Positions 26,501 to 34,944 of a stretch of DNA of 64,000 bases are shown in pieces (within the stretch, counting starts at the first letter, position 1; each line of letters opens with the position of its first letter). Made by a program: the position numbers and the translations under genes. Below the pieces are notes generated by a model that saw only the letters and a program-made list of their open reading frames with translations, had not been told where the DNA came from and did not search any database. The DNA is taken from assembly GCA_001603005.1 (NCBI GenBank), contig LVAJ01000012.1, forward strand, positions 248,001-312,000, read 5' to 3'. The stretch comes from Clostridiales bacterium Firm_04. GTDB lineage: Bacteria > Bacillota > Clostridia > Oscillospirales > Ruminococcaceae.

Positions 26501-29500
26501 CGTCAGCGTAGACGGGAACACAACGCGTTTCAGTGCGCCGCAGTCCACAAATGCACGCGGCTCCACTGCACGCAGTCCCTCCGGACAAATGACTTCCTCA
26601 AGATTCTGCAGCTGCGAGAATGCAATCGAACCGATCATGCGGACGCTTTCAGAAAGCACAAACTTTTTCAGCAGCGGTCTGCCGAGGATGCCGTGATACA
26701 TGAACGAACCGATAATCAGATAACCGTCCGGCACTGTGATCGTCGTTTCATCCGTATTCAGCTCCGCAACATCGCTGGACGTCATCAGCCACGGGCATTC
26801 CGCGGTCAGCTGACGCACACGCACCGGACGCGCATTGCCGAAATAGACCAGCGCGGACGGATACCGCATGAACAGCGCCGCCGCAGTGTTTTTGTCAAAT
26901 TCCTCCGGCAGGAACACATCGCGCAGCTTCTCGCAGTCATAGAACGAAGCATACTCAAACTCGTTCAGCGCCTTCGGGATCGTCAGCGTCAGCAGGCGCT
27001 GGTTCTGACCGAAGGTGTAGCTGCACAGACGCATCACGCCGAGCGGAACCTCAAATTTCGTCTGATTTGCAATATCCGCAAGCGAATTTTCCGCAAGGAT
27101 CGGATGCGAGTGCATCTCCTTGATGCGGTCATTGAAATTGTCACAGGATTTGCTGAGCTCTGCCGTGAACAGGCGCTGCGCGGAGACAGGCGGGAACCGC
27201 TGTTCCACATAATTCAGCAGGCTGTCAGACGGCTTGTCGTGATACGCTTCGGGATTTTCGTCCGTCCAGCTGACATTGATCTTGACAGGACCATCGAGAA
27301 TCAACGGAAGTTTGCCCTCGAACCGGCGCGGGATCACCAGAGAACTCAGATTCGAGCATCCGGCAAGCGACATGCTGCCGACTTCCTGAACGGAATCCGG
27401 AATCCGCAGTCCGACCAGCGTATTGCAGTTCATAAACGCATTTTCCGGCAGAGAACGCAGATTCTTCGGCAGACGGATTTGCTCATACTGACAGGGCGCT
27501 GCAAATGCAAACGGTCCGATGTAGCTGACGGAATCCGGCAGAACCAGACGTGCCGGTCCCATGCAGCCGGAGAAGCCGTTCATGTCGATCAGCTGCAAGC
27601 CCTCCGGAATCACGATATGCCGCACCGTTTCCAGACCGGTAAATGCGCGGGATGCGATCCGTCTGATGCTCTTTGGCAGGAACAGCGTCGAGAGCGTGTG
27701 CTCCGGTTCATCCGCACGGATATCAAGATCCTGCGCGAAATTCGGCGCAATGGTCGTATAGCCTTCCGGAATCTGCAAAATATGGTTCCGGACAGTCAGC
27801 TTCTTCGCCTTCTGTGCCGTCAGAATATCGTCGAACTTTTCCATGAGCTCGGCAACCGTTTCGATGCGCGCTCTGGAAAGGATCTTCTTCTTCGGCCAGT
27901 GGATTTTGATTTCCGGACGGAACATAAAATATTCCACGATCTTCCGCTCCGGCATATCAGCCGAGATATAAACATCCGTCAGGCGGGAGCATCCGGTAAA
28001 CGCATCCGGCTCCACTTCCTGCAGGGATGCCGGCAGCTCCAGTGCAAGCAGTCTCGGGGAATCCCAGAACGCCTGCGTTTCAAGTCTGCGGACGCCCTCC
28101 GGAATCTCAAAGCGTTCGCCGCCCTGTGAGCTGCGGAACGCACGGTAAGCAATGACCGTGTAGTTCTTGAGTGCTGCGCTGCGTTCGACCGGACCGGGAA
28201 TCTGCTTGGAGATCTCCTGCGTAAAGACGCGGTCCTCCGGTCCGTAATCGCCTCTGTGGACAGACTCAAACGCAATGCACTCGTCAAATTTGCCGTAATT
28301 TGCAGGAACTGCCGAAACAGGGCGAGCCGGTTCTGCGGCAGCTGTTTCCGCCTCCGGCGCAGACTGCGGTTCCGCAGGCTTATTCTGCTCCAGTTCAGGT
28401 GATGCAAATGCAGCAATCAGATCTTCTGCGGTCGCGCCGTCGCCGGAAGGCTGCGATGCCGCAGGAACTGTACTATTATTATGGACAGTATTATGGACAG
28501 CAAACGGATTCTGACCGGGTGCAACTTCAACCGGCACAACGTTTGCATCCGCAAATTCGGGCAGATTCGCCGGCGGAATCACAGGCGGCTCCGGAATGAC
28601 CGGATCTGTGAGAAGTGCATCCGGCGCCGGAACATTCGCAAACGGAACAGAAGGATCGACCGTCTCCTGAAGCGACTGATTCATGGACTGGAACGCTGCT
28701 TCCGGTGCAAGCGCTGCAATATGCGCAGCCGTCTGCTCCTGCATATCGCTGATCTCGTCGAGCCGTTCCTGAATCTCCGGAATCGCGCTGACCTTTTCCT
28801 GCATCTCCGGCAGAACGCTGACCTGCTCCTGCACCTCGGAGATCGCATCGACCTTATCCTTGAACTCGGAGATCTGTGCAGCGCTTTCCTGAATACCGGC
28901 GATCGCTTCGACCGTATCCTGCAGACCTGCAACCGTTCCGATCTGTTCCTTCATGCCGGCGATCGCGTCGATCTGATCCTGCATGCCGGAAATCGTATCG
29001 ACCTTCTGCTGCATATCTGCAAAATTCTCGACCTGATCCTGCATGCCTGCGACCGCACCGATCTGCTCCTTCATGCCGGCAATCGCGTCGATCTGCGCCT
29101 GCATACCGGAAATCGCATCGACCTTCTGCTGAATATCCGCAAAATTGCCGACCTGATCCTGCATGCCCGCGATCGCGTCGATCTGCCGCTGCATGCCGGT
29201 GATCGTGTCGATCTGCTGCTGCATGCCGGAAACCGCACCGACCTGATCCTGCATACCGGAAACGGTGTCGATCTGATTCTGCATATTCGCGATCGCATCG
29301 ACCTTTTCCTCAAGCTGCGAGATCGACTCTGTGAGTTCCTTTGCATCGCCGATCGAATCGACCTTTGCCTGCAGTTCCGAGATCGCAGACACTTTCTGCT
29401 GCATCTCGCTGATCGAGTTGAATTTATCCTGAATATCGGAGATGGAACCGAGCTTCGATTCGAGCTCCGAGATTACCTCGGACATATTCTGCATATCGCC

Positions 29501-31336
29501 GATCGCATCGAGCTTTTCCTGCAGCTCCGCGACGGCATTTGCCTTCTCCTGAAATGCGGAGAGCGAACCGATCTTTGCTTCCAGTTCCGAAAGCACATCG
29601 TTCATATTCTGGACGTTGCCGAGCGTATCAACTTTCTTCTGAAGTTCGGAGATCTCGTCGATCTTCTCCTTCATTTCATTGATCTTGCCGACCTTATCCT
29701 GAATCGCGGAAAGCTTTTTCGCCTGTTCGCGGACGGATTTCTGCATTGCGGAGATCTGTTCGATCTTCTCCTGCATCATCGCCATGTCCTCCATCTGCTT
29801 TTGCAGGGATTCCATCGCGTCCGCGGAGTTCTGGAATTTTTCCAGCGACTCGTAATTTTTCTGCATGACCGCAAGATTCTGATAGAGGCGGTCAATGGTT
29901 TCCTGATCAATATCCGGCACGCCGTAAGCCGCATTCTCGCGGGCAGTCTCGGCAAGTGTCGCGATCTGCAGCTGCATGGATGCGATCGAGCGTTCCATTT
30001 TCTGGACAGAAGCCGTATCAACCGCATTCAGCTTTGCATTGGCAGCCGCTTCGTTCTGCTTGGAAAGCGCAGCCTGAATCGGCATATTCGGGAGCAGTTC
30101 GGTGAAGTCCACCTTTTCCTGCTTCGGGATCTCTGTCGGGATCTCCTCCGCTTTCATTTCCGGAAGAATGTCCTCCTCCTTCCAGTCCGGCGGAACAGCG
30201 CCCGGATCCAGCCATGTGATCGTCGGATTGGTTACATCGCCGAACACGCGCTTCATTTCATGCTGATCGTGAATAATACGCGGCATATGGAGTTCGGTGA
30301 GGAACGGGCAGTTGCCGAATGTAGACTGTGTAACACTCTTGCAGCTGACCGGTACATACAGCCGCTGCAGCAGTTTGCATTCCCAGAATGCACTGTTGCC
30401 GATCGACTGCACGCCCTGCGGCAGCATCATACTGCGGATCGAAGCGCATCCGGCGAATGCACCTGCGCCAACGCGTTCAATGCGATTGCCGAACAGAACC
30501 GTCTTGAGCGATCTGCATCCGCTGAACAGCTCGTCAGGAATCTCGCGCAGATTCACAGGCAGGCGGATAGATTCGAGGAGCGGCAGGTTGCTGAATGCAC
30601 CGACGCCGATCTCCCTGACAGAATCCGGAATGATAATGCTGCGGAGCCGCTTGCATCCGGCAAGTGCGCAGTTGTCGATATATTCGGTGCCTTCTTCAAA
30701 AATCACCTGTTCCAGCGTATCCAGTGCGGAAAAAGCATTCGGACCGATGCCGCGGACAGAGCGCGGAATCAGCAGGCGCTTGATGCCCTTGCTCGCAAGA
30801 CCGCGCATCGCATGCGACGAAATATGCGAATAGGAAGCGGGGATCAGCAGAGAAGCGTCCTGCGCAACCTCCAGAAGCGAGGCGGAACCGAGCGTCAGAA
30901 CGCTGGAATTTTCAGAGAGATAGTCCTGAACCGTCTTGTTCTTATTTTTTGCGCCGAACAGTGTTTTTTTGCCGAAAAACAGCATTGTGCTGGAGTAGGA
31001 CCAGAACAGCTCCACAGCCTGTGCAGGCGGGAAACCGTCCGGCAGATACACGCTCTCGAGTTCATCACAGCCGTAAAACGCCCATCTGCCGATATTCGTC
31101 AGGCTGGCAGGGAGCGTCAGCCGCTTCAGCTTGCAGGTATTCTTAAAGCTTCTGGTATAGAAAGCATGAGAGGAGATTCTGGTTACACCCTCCGGAATGA
31201 TGAGTTCTTCCATTTGCGAAAAGCCCGCCAGTGCTCCGCGTTCAATCGCAGTAAAATCAGGTGGAATCATGATTTTGCTCGTATTGGAACGGATCAGACT
31301 TTTGGCGTCATCGCGGGTGAACACACGTTCTGCCAT
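23582..31336 (-). CDS. Giant 2584-residue BspA-type leucine-rich-repeat protein with two internal tandem-repeat rods
   Basis: No signal peptide, lipobox, membrane helix, sorting signal or dockerin is visible, so it is predicted to be cytoplasmic. Layout by residue: LRR_5 (BspA-like) block 1, 20-375; helical linker; 36 decapeptide units, 510-873; Pro/Ala linker; LRR block 2, about 1019-1363; LRR block 3, 1390-1656; Pro/Ala/Glu-rich linker; ten 29-residue units, 1972-2261; LRR blocks 4 (from 2351) and 5 (from 2476) to the end. Each LRR block opens with a similar R-[VLFY]-[FT]-T-x-[DE] motif, and units read like LxxLxIPxSVxxIGxxAFxxC. AAAGGAGG lies eight bases before ATG 31336; promoter 31415-31443, terminator behind. 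Monocistronic. LRR_5 proteins usually bind proteins; here a scaffold or cytoskeleton-like role is a guess. The gene uses the same codon style as its neighbours. Confidence 0.9.
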   Translation of the reverse strand: MAERVFTRDDAKSLIRSNTSKIMIPPDFTAIERGALAGFSQMEELIIPEGVTRISSHAFYTRSFKNTCKLKRLTLPASLTNIGRWAFYGCDELESVYLPDGFPPAQAVELFWSYSSTMLFFGKKTLFGAKNKNKTVQDYLSENSSVLTLGSASLLEVAQDASLLIPASYSHISSHAMRGLASKGIKRLLIPRSVRGIGPNAFSALDTLEQVIFEEGTEYIDNCALAGCKRLRSIIIPDSVREIGVGAFSNLPLLESIRLPVNLREIPDELFSGCRSLKTVLFGNRIERVGAGAFAGCASIRSMMLPQGVQSIGNSAFWECKLLQRLYVPVSCKSVTQSTFGNCPFLTELHMPRIIHDQHEMKRVFGDVTNPTITWLDPGAVPPDWKEEDILPEMKAEEIPTEIPKQEKVDFTELLPNMPIQAALSKQNEAAANAKLNAVDTASVQKMERSIASMQLQIATLAETARENAAYGVPDIDQETIDRLYQNLAVMQKNYESLEKFQNSADAMESLQKQMEDMAMMQEKIEQISAMQKSVREQAKKLSAIQDKVGKINEMKEKIDEISELQKKVDTLGNVQNMNDVLSELEAKIGSLSAFQEKANAVAELQEKLDAIGDMQNMSEVISELESKLGSISDIQDKFNSISEMQQKVSAISELQAKVDSIGDAKELTESISQLEEKVDAIANMQNQIDTVSGMQDQVGAVSGMQQQIDTITGMQRQIDAIAGMQDQVGNFADIQQKVDAISGMQAQIDAIAGMKEQIGAVAGMQDQVENFADMQQKVDTISGMQDQIDAIAGMKEQIGTVAGLQDTVEAIAGIQESAAQISEFKDKVDAISEVQEQVSVLPEMQEKVSAIPEIQERLDEISDMQEQTAAHIAALAPEAAFQSMNQSLQETVDPSVPFANVPAPDALLTDPVIPEPPVIPPANLPEFADANVVPVEVAPGQNPFAVHNTVHNNSTVPAASQPSGDGATAEDLIAAFASPELEQNKPAEPQSAPEAETAAAEPARPVSAVPANYGKFDECIAFESVHRGDYGPEDRVFTQEISKQIPGPVERSAALKNYTVIAYRAFRSSQGGERFEIPEGVRRLETQAFWDSPRLLALELPASLQEVEPDAFTGCSRLTDVYISADMPERKIVEYFMFRPEIKIHWPKKKILSRARIETVAELMEKFDDILTAQKAKKLTVRNHILQIPEGYTTIAPNFAQDLDIRADEPEHTLSTLFLPKSIRRIASRAFTGLETVRHIVIPEGLQLIDMNGFSGCMGPARLVLPDSVSYIGPFAFAAPCQYEQIRLPKNLRSLPENAFMNCNTLVGLRIPDSVQEVGSMSLAGCSNLSSLVIPRRFEGKLPLILDGPVKINVSWTDENPEAYHDKPSDSLLNYVEQRFPPVSAQRLFTAELSKSCDNFNDRIKEMHSHPILAENSLADIANQTKFEVPLGVMRLCSYTFGQNQRLLTLTIPKALNEFEYASFYDCEKLRDVFLPEEFDKNTAAALFMRYPSALVYFGNARPVRVRQLTAECPWLMTSSDVAELNTDETTITVPDGYLIIGSFMYHGILGRPLLKKFVLSESVRMIGSIAFSQLQNLEEVICPEGLRAVEPRAFVDCGALKRVVFPSTLTFLGKNAFIGCGELEEIVLPKRFEDRQSEILRECPKVHFTWCADSVPETQAAAAKLAPAAVETAAEPVEQMIAEPAVSDIPEAPAAESAEPESFAAPSFETPDIPEIPTDKIAEGPIAEKLAVLVEPAESAPLFTVPEIPEHVPTFQIPTFSEPAVHANGNYIPPVSVVEDAAAIAAQNIPSVEEIAGTIADSGFEPSEVLGSASETADEAFDKISEQIEEMAGSVEIPEKTALDQFSEEIDAIEETPNELEDQEDAAETAADEVEEAGAETAEEVEAVAETVEETAESAAEAIPEPVSRISVSEQVAETTKEATESVEEAAEIFDEVIHDTVSEQVEEITEATEEATETVDEAVESVTEEISEQIEEIAETPAEAIETIEETVAPVADEISDQTEEIAETPAEAVETIEETVAPVADEISEQIEEIAEAPAEAVETIEETVEPVADKISEQIEEIADTPAEAIETIEETVEPAADEISEQIEEIAEAPAEAIETIEETVESEADKISEQIEEIAETPAEAVETIEETVEPVADEISEQIKEIADAPAETIDTIGETVAPVADEISEQIEEIAEAPAEAIETIEETVAPVTDEISEQIEKIAETPAETIDTIEETVAPAADEISEQIEEIAEAPAEAVETIEETAETLPTLDILEDMSAKPTLSVLEEIVPDTAEKVQQNVQKHVEPGLLEMPAGIDSILSAIGNEDIPAAQPAAIPEPKAEQHAAAPEKTETASDIPADGRFTARERRKIYHHETTLNVPRGYLEIRAGACAGLEELETVILPDTIVKIGSGAFSDSAALKNVTIPLSVKEIAEDAFEGCDAIENVTMPLALEWIAPVLFGQNVTINWLEEQQTVENDSVGDGRYTRQLRKELYHGEPTLIIPEGITEIRPGACAGLDTVTEVVLPSTLTKICSGAFSECISLRVLDIPANVTELEEDAFEDCTALRMVAIPSHLEKQARACFPEADLAILD
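24554..25423 (-). repeat. Ten tandem 87-bp units coding 29-residue acidic repeats
   Basis: In-frame inside the giant LRR gene. Unit opens EISEQIEEIAEAPAEA and continues IETIEETVAPVAD. Exactly 29 residues each, no indels over ten copies; differences are mostly conservative (D/E, V/I, T/A). Strongly acidic, helix-favouring, with one Pro at the centre and one near the end of each unit. Confidence 0.93.
28718..29809 (-). repeat. Thirty-six tandem 30-bp units coding a decapeptide
   Basis: In-frame inside the giant LRR gene, residues 510-873. Consensus unit G-M-Q-x-Q-[IV]-D-x-[IV]-[AS]; central copies are nearly identical, outer ones diverged (for example ELQEKLDAIG, EMQQKVSAIS). 364 residues make 36 units with a single four-residue insertion in unit 3. 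Hydrophobic positions fall at 2, 6 and 9 of each ten. Confidence 0.92.
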
Positions 31337-31414
31337 TTCTCGTTTCCTCCTTTGTACACCAAAAATAATGCGACAAATAGCATGGTAAATTCAGGGATAT
31401 TACCAATTAGAATT

Positions 31415-31443
31415 ATTATACCATTTTTTCTGATAAAAAGCAA
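31415..31443 (-). promoter_or_regulatory. Promoter of the giant LRR gene
   Basis: Minus strand: TTGCTT (31438-31443), 17 bp, TATAAT (31415-31420). Confidence 0.72.
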
Positions 31444-31483
31444 GTGGATTTTGCTATTTTCTACACTTTTTTATAAAATGACG

Positions 31484-31511
31484 AAAAGAGCACACGGAAA
31501 CCCGTGTGCTC
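31484..31511 (-). terminator. Terminator after the Cthe_2159-like gene
   Basis: Minus strand arms GAGCACACGG and CCGTGTGCTC with a four-base loop, then TTTT. Confidence 0.9.
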
Positions 31512-31532
31512 CATACGTTTTAGGAAGAAAAA

Positions 31533-32921
31533 TTATGCAATTCGCGCAATCCGCTTCAGAATGAGGTCAGCGTCAGCGGTTTCGACATTGCCGTTGCCGT
31601 CGGTATCCATGCGCTTGACCATCGCATCAGTCGGGCTGACACCCTTGTCCGCTGCAACATAGCGGAGCAGCAGAACCGGATCGGAAACATCCACGTTTCC
31701 GTCGAGGTTGACGTCCAGCGGATCATCCTCTTTGACCACATGCGGTGCCGTATTTACGACGTTTTCAGCAGATGTGATCAGTTCCTTCTGTTCAATCGCG
31801 CCGTTCTCGCAAACGACTTCGTTGATCGAGATTTCATAGGTATCGCCGACCTTCATTGTCGGTGCAGAGATCAGAATATAATCAAACTTTTTATTCGGGT
31901 TCTTGTTGATGATTTCAGAAGCGGATGCCTGATTTTTCAGAACAACACGCTGCTCCTTGACCTGCTGCTCGGACATTTTCAGAAGCATGACAGGCTGTGT
32001 GGATTTCTCGTCAATCTTAAATGTGTTATCTTTTGCTTCTGTGCCCTCTTTCGGGGTATCAACAGTCGCCGTTGCAAAGATCTCGCCGCCGGTGATCGTC
32101 ACTTTGCCCGCCGTATTTGTCAGACCGCGGTCGCCGTTCGCCTTGAGGTCGCCGCCGCTGATCAGCACAGAGGTCTCGCCCTGCACCGCATCATTGCCGG
32201 CTTTGATCTCGATTTTGCCGCCGGAGATCTCGACCTTTCCCTTTGTGGACTTGATGCCGTCACCGTCTGCATTGACATCGACCTTGCCGCCCTTGATCTC
32301 GACAGAGGTCTTGCCGCGGAGTCCGTCGCCCTGCTCGGTCTTGACTTTCAGCGTACCGCCGGTGATTTTCAGGTCATTGTTGCAGTGAACTGCATCCTGC
32401 GTCATCGCCTCAATGCGGAGCTTGCCGTCACCGTTCTCGCCGCCGCTCTTGATCGTCAGATCGTCCTTTGCATAGATCGCAGCCGTGACCTTTTCCGGAT
32501 AGGTCGCGCCGTCATAGATGAAGTTTTCCGTTCCGTCCAGAATATTGATCGACGTATTTTCAGCGTTTTCGATCAGGATCGCGGCATCGGTTTTTCCGGT
32601 GATCGTTGCATTGTTCAGAAACAGCTTCACGGTGCCGGGATCCGCTGCCTCATCCGCGATATTCACATAGATCTGACCGTCATCGAGCTTTCCGGTAAAT
32701 TCATAGCTACCGGAAGCGGAAATGGTGATCTTGCCGCCTTCGATCTTCACTTTGTCATTCGTTGCGGTTGCAGTTGTGCCGTCCATTGTCACAACGCAAT
32801 CCATGACAGCCGGTTCAGCGGCAGCCGGATCGTCCGCTGCAGTCACAGCAGGAACGGGAATTGCCGCCAGCAGCACGGTGCCGCAGAGGAGTGCGGCGGT
32901 AAATTTCTTTGCTTGTTTCAT
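31533..32921 (-). CDS. Secreted carbohydrate-binding (Cthe_2159/DUF4353-like) protein with dockerin
   Basis: 462 residues. Signal peptide 1-28 (KKFTAALLCGTVLLAAIPVPAVTAA). Residues 40-330 are a right-handed beta-helix-like repeat region with runs such as ITGGTLKVKTEQGDG, VEIKGGKVDVNADGDGI, VEISGGKIEIKAG and VLISGGDLKANG, the pattern of the Clostridium thermocellum cell-wall protein Cthe_2159, which binds pectin/cellulose. The last 65 residues are a type I dockerin with two calcium loops, DVNLDGNVDVSD and DTDGNGNVETAD. So it should be docked on a cellulosome as a binding or lyase-like module. AAAGGA precedes the ATG; promoter 32987-33015. Confidence 0.88.
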   Translation of the reverse strand: MKQAKKFTAALLCGTVLLAAIPVPAVTAADDPAAAEPAVMDCVVTMDGTTATATNDKVKIEGGKITISASGSYEFTGKLDDGQIYVNIADEAADPGTVKLFLNNATITGKTDAAILIENAENTSINILDGTENFIYDGATYPEKVTAAIYAKDDLTIKSGGENGDGKLRIEAMTQDAVHCNNDLKITGGTLKVKTEQGDGLRGKTSVEIKGGKVDVNADGDGIKSTKGKVEISGGKIEIKAGNDAVQGETSVLISGGDLKANGDRGLTNTAGKVTITGGEIFATATVDTPKEGTEAKDNTFKIDEKSTQPVMLLKMSEQQVKEQRVVLKNQASASEIINKNPNKKFDYILISAPTMKVGDTYEISINEVVCENGAIEQKELITSAENVVNTAPHVVKEDDPLDVNLDGNVDVSDPVLLLRYVAADKGVSPTDAMVKRMDTDGNGNVETADADLILKRIARIA

Positions 32922-32986
32922 ATCAAACCAATCCTTTCAAATGTATATCTGTTTTGTATTATCAGGTTGATTTTCCCCCTGCATTC

Positions 32987-33015
32987 AGTTTAACACAATT
33001 CAGCCGGATTGTCAA
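32987..33015 (-). promoter_or_regulatory. Promoter of the Cthe_2159-like gene
   Basis: Minus strand: TTGACA (33010-33015), 17 bp, TAAACT (32987-32992). Confidence 0.8.
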
Positions 33016-33143
33016 TGAATTTTTGTTTTTTTCATGATTCTGCCCGCGCTTTTCTTCAATTTTTAATAGATGTTTCAGACTATTCCGATTTTGCCCCCAA
33101 ATCGCCCACAGATTGCGGAATCAGAAAAAAACACGATTGCTGC

Positions 33144-33172
33144 TTGCAAAATATAATCAAAACATGTATAAT
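33144..33172 (+). promoter_or_regulatory. Promoter of the ABC exporter operon
   Basis: TTGCAA (33144-33149), 17 bp, TATAAT (33167-33172); divergent from the dockerin gene. Confidence 0.8.
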
Positions 33173-33213
33173 ATAAATGTATCCATGTTAGATCCGAAGG
33201 GAGAGATTCAGTT

Positions 33214-34944
33214 TTGATATTCAGGCATCTGAAAAAATACTGGCATCTGGCGCTGCTCGCGGCAGCCTTTATGGTGCTGGAAGTGCTGGTGGATCTGATC
33301 CAGCCGCGCATGATGGCGCAGATCGTTGATGAAGGCATTCTCGGTCTGCACAACGGCGGGATCTCTGATATGCATATCGTCACAAGCACCGGAATCAAAA
33401 TGCTTTTGGTCGTACTCGGCGGCGGGCTCTGCGGTATACTGAGCGGCGTCTGCACGAATCTTTGCAGCCAGAATTTCGGCAATGATGTGCGCAAATCCGC
33501 ATTCCGGAAAATCATGCATTTCTCGTTTTCGCAGACCGACGACTTCTCCGTCGGTTCGCTGATCACGCGCACGACAGGCGATGTCACGCAGGTGCAGAAT
33601 ATGGTCTCGCAGATCATCCGCGGATGCGTGCGCTGCGCCATGTTCTTTGTTGCCGGCAGCATTGCACTGGTCTCACTAGCGGCGGATTTCGGCACGGTCA
33701 TTCTGATCGCGCTGCCGGTCATTCTGCTGGAGATCTCATTTGTGCTCTGGAAAACAAATCCGCTGTTCCGGCTGCTGCAGGAGCGCCTTGACCGTATGAA
33801 TACGGTCATTCAGGAAAACGTCGCCGGTGCGCGCGTCGTAAAGGCGTTCATTCAGGAAGACCGCGAAAGTCAGCGCTTTGCAAAAAGCAACGATGACCTT
33901 GCAGATACGCAGTTCCGTGTTCTCATCCTGATGTCTTATATGCGTCCGGTCATGAATATTATTCTGAATCTCGCGACTGTCGCGATCATTTATACCGGAT
34001 CCCTGCGCGTGCAGGACGGCTCGATCGCGCCCGGCACCGTCATGGCAGCGATTACATATCTGTCGCAGATCCTCAACGGCATGATGATGCTTGCAATGAT
34101 TTTCCAGACTGTCACACGCGGACTGACCTCATCCCGCCGCCTGAAAGAGATCCTTGAAACGGAATCGCCGATTCAGGACGGCAGCGGTCAGGCTGCATCG
34201 GCAGGCGGTTCGATCGTATTCCGCAACGTCAGCTTCTCCTACGGCGGACACGGCGCGGATGTGCTGCATGACATCAACTTGACTGTCAACCCCGGCGAAA
34301 CGCTCGCTGTCATCGGAGAGACCGGCTGCGGAAAGAGCTCGCTCGTGCATCTGATCCCGCGGTTTTACGATGCAAGCAGCGGAACTGTCGAAATTGACGG
34401 GACTGATGTGCGGGATTATCCGCTGACGGTGCTGCGCGATAAAATCGCGATTGTCCTGCAAAAAAGCGAACTGTTCTCCACGACGATCAAGGAGAATATC
34501 CGCATCGGCAATCCCGATGCGACTGACGATGAGATCAAACAGGCAGCGGTCACCGCGCAGGCAGATGACTTCATCAATCAGCAGCCGCAGCAGTATGACA
34601 CACCGGTCGCGGAATCCGGCATGAGTTTGTCCGGCGGACAGCGGCAGCGCATTGCGATCAGCCGCGCACTGGTCAAGCACGCAGAGATCCTGATTCTCGA
34701 CGATTCCACAAGCGCACTGGATTTCCGCACAGAAGCTGCACTGCAAAAAGCGCTCCGCGAAGATTACCGTGATACAACAAAAATCATCATCGCACAGCGT
34801 ATTTCATCCGTCCGCAGCGCCGACCGCATCGCTGTGCTGGACAACGGCACCGTCGCCGCATGCGATACGCACGACAACCTGATGCAGTCCTGCAAGATCT
34901 ATCAGGATATCTATGCATCACAGCTCAGAAAGGCGGATGCATAA
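33214..34944 (+). CDS. ABC exporter half-transporter, degenerate-site subunit
   Basis: 576 residues starting at TTG 33214 (AAGGGAG upstream). Six membrane helices in residues 1-310 (ABC_membrane fold), then the nucleotide-binding domain: Walker A GETGCGKSS, Q-loop VLQKSELFS, signature LSGGQRQR, Walker B ILILDDSTSALD. The Walker B carboxylate that normally activates water is Asp instead of Glu, the mark of the non-hydrolysing site in heterodimeric exporters such as BmrC/D and TM287/288. The partner follows with a TAATG overlap. Substrate unknown: drugs, lipids or peptides are possible. Confidence 0.93.
   Translation: MIFRHLKKYWHLALLAAAFMVLEVLVDLIQPRMMAQIVDEGILGLHNGGISDMHIVTSTGIKMLLVVLGGGLCGILSGVCTNLCSQNFGNDVRKSAFRKIMHFSFSQTDDFSVGSLITRTTGDVTQVQNMVSQIIRGCVRCAMFFVAGSIALVSLAADFGTVILIALPVILLEISFVLWKTNPLFRLLQERLDRMNTVIQENVAGARVVKAFIQEDRESQRFAKSNDDLADTQFRVLILMSYMRPVMNIILNLATVAIIYTGSLRVQDGSIAPGTVMAAITYLSQILNGMMMLAMIFQTVTRGLTSSRRLKEILETESPIQDGSGQAASAGGSIVFRNVSFSYGGHGADVLHDINLTVNPGETLAVIGETGCGKSSLVHLIPRFYDASSGTVEIDGTDVRDYPLTVLRDKIAIVLQKSELFSTTIKENIRIGNPDATDDEIKQAAVTAQADDFINQQPQQYDTPVAESGMSLSGGQRQRIAISRALVKHAEILILDDSTSALDFRTEAALQKALREDYRDTTKIIIAQRISSVRSADRIAVLDNGTVAACDTHDNLMQSCKIYQDIYASQLRKADA

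Noticed and set aside
28718..29809. 30-bp periodic DNA resembling CRISPR or iteron repeats
   Set aside because: The 30-bp units are codons of a decapeptide repeat, without unique spacers or palindromic repeat ends.
23639..31564. Very long open frames on the plus strand (about 1500 and 1000 codons) opposite the giant LRR gene
   Set aside because: They mirror the minus-strand gene: no ribosome sites or promoters, composition of Arg/Cys/Phe or Arg/Leu/Asp runs expected from antisense of repeats, and no recognisable domains.
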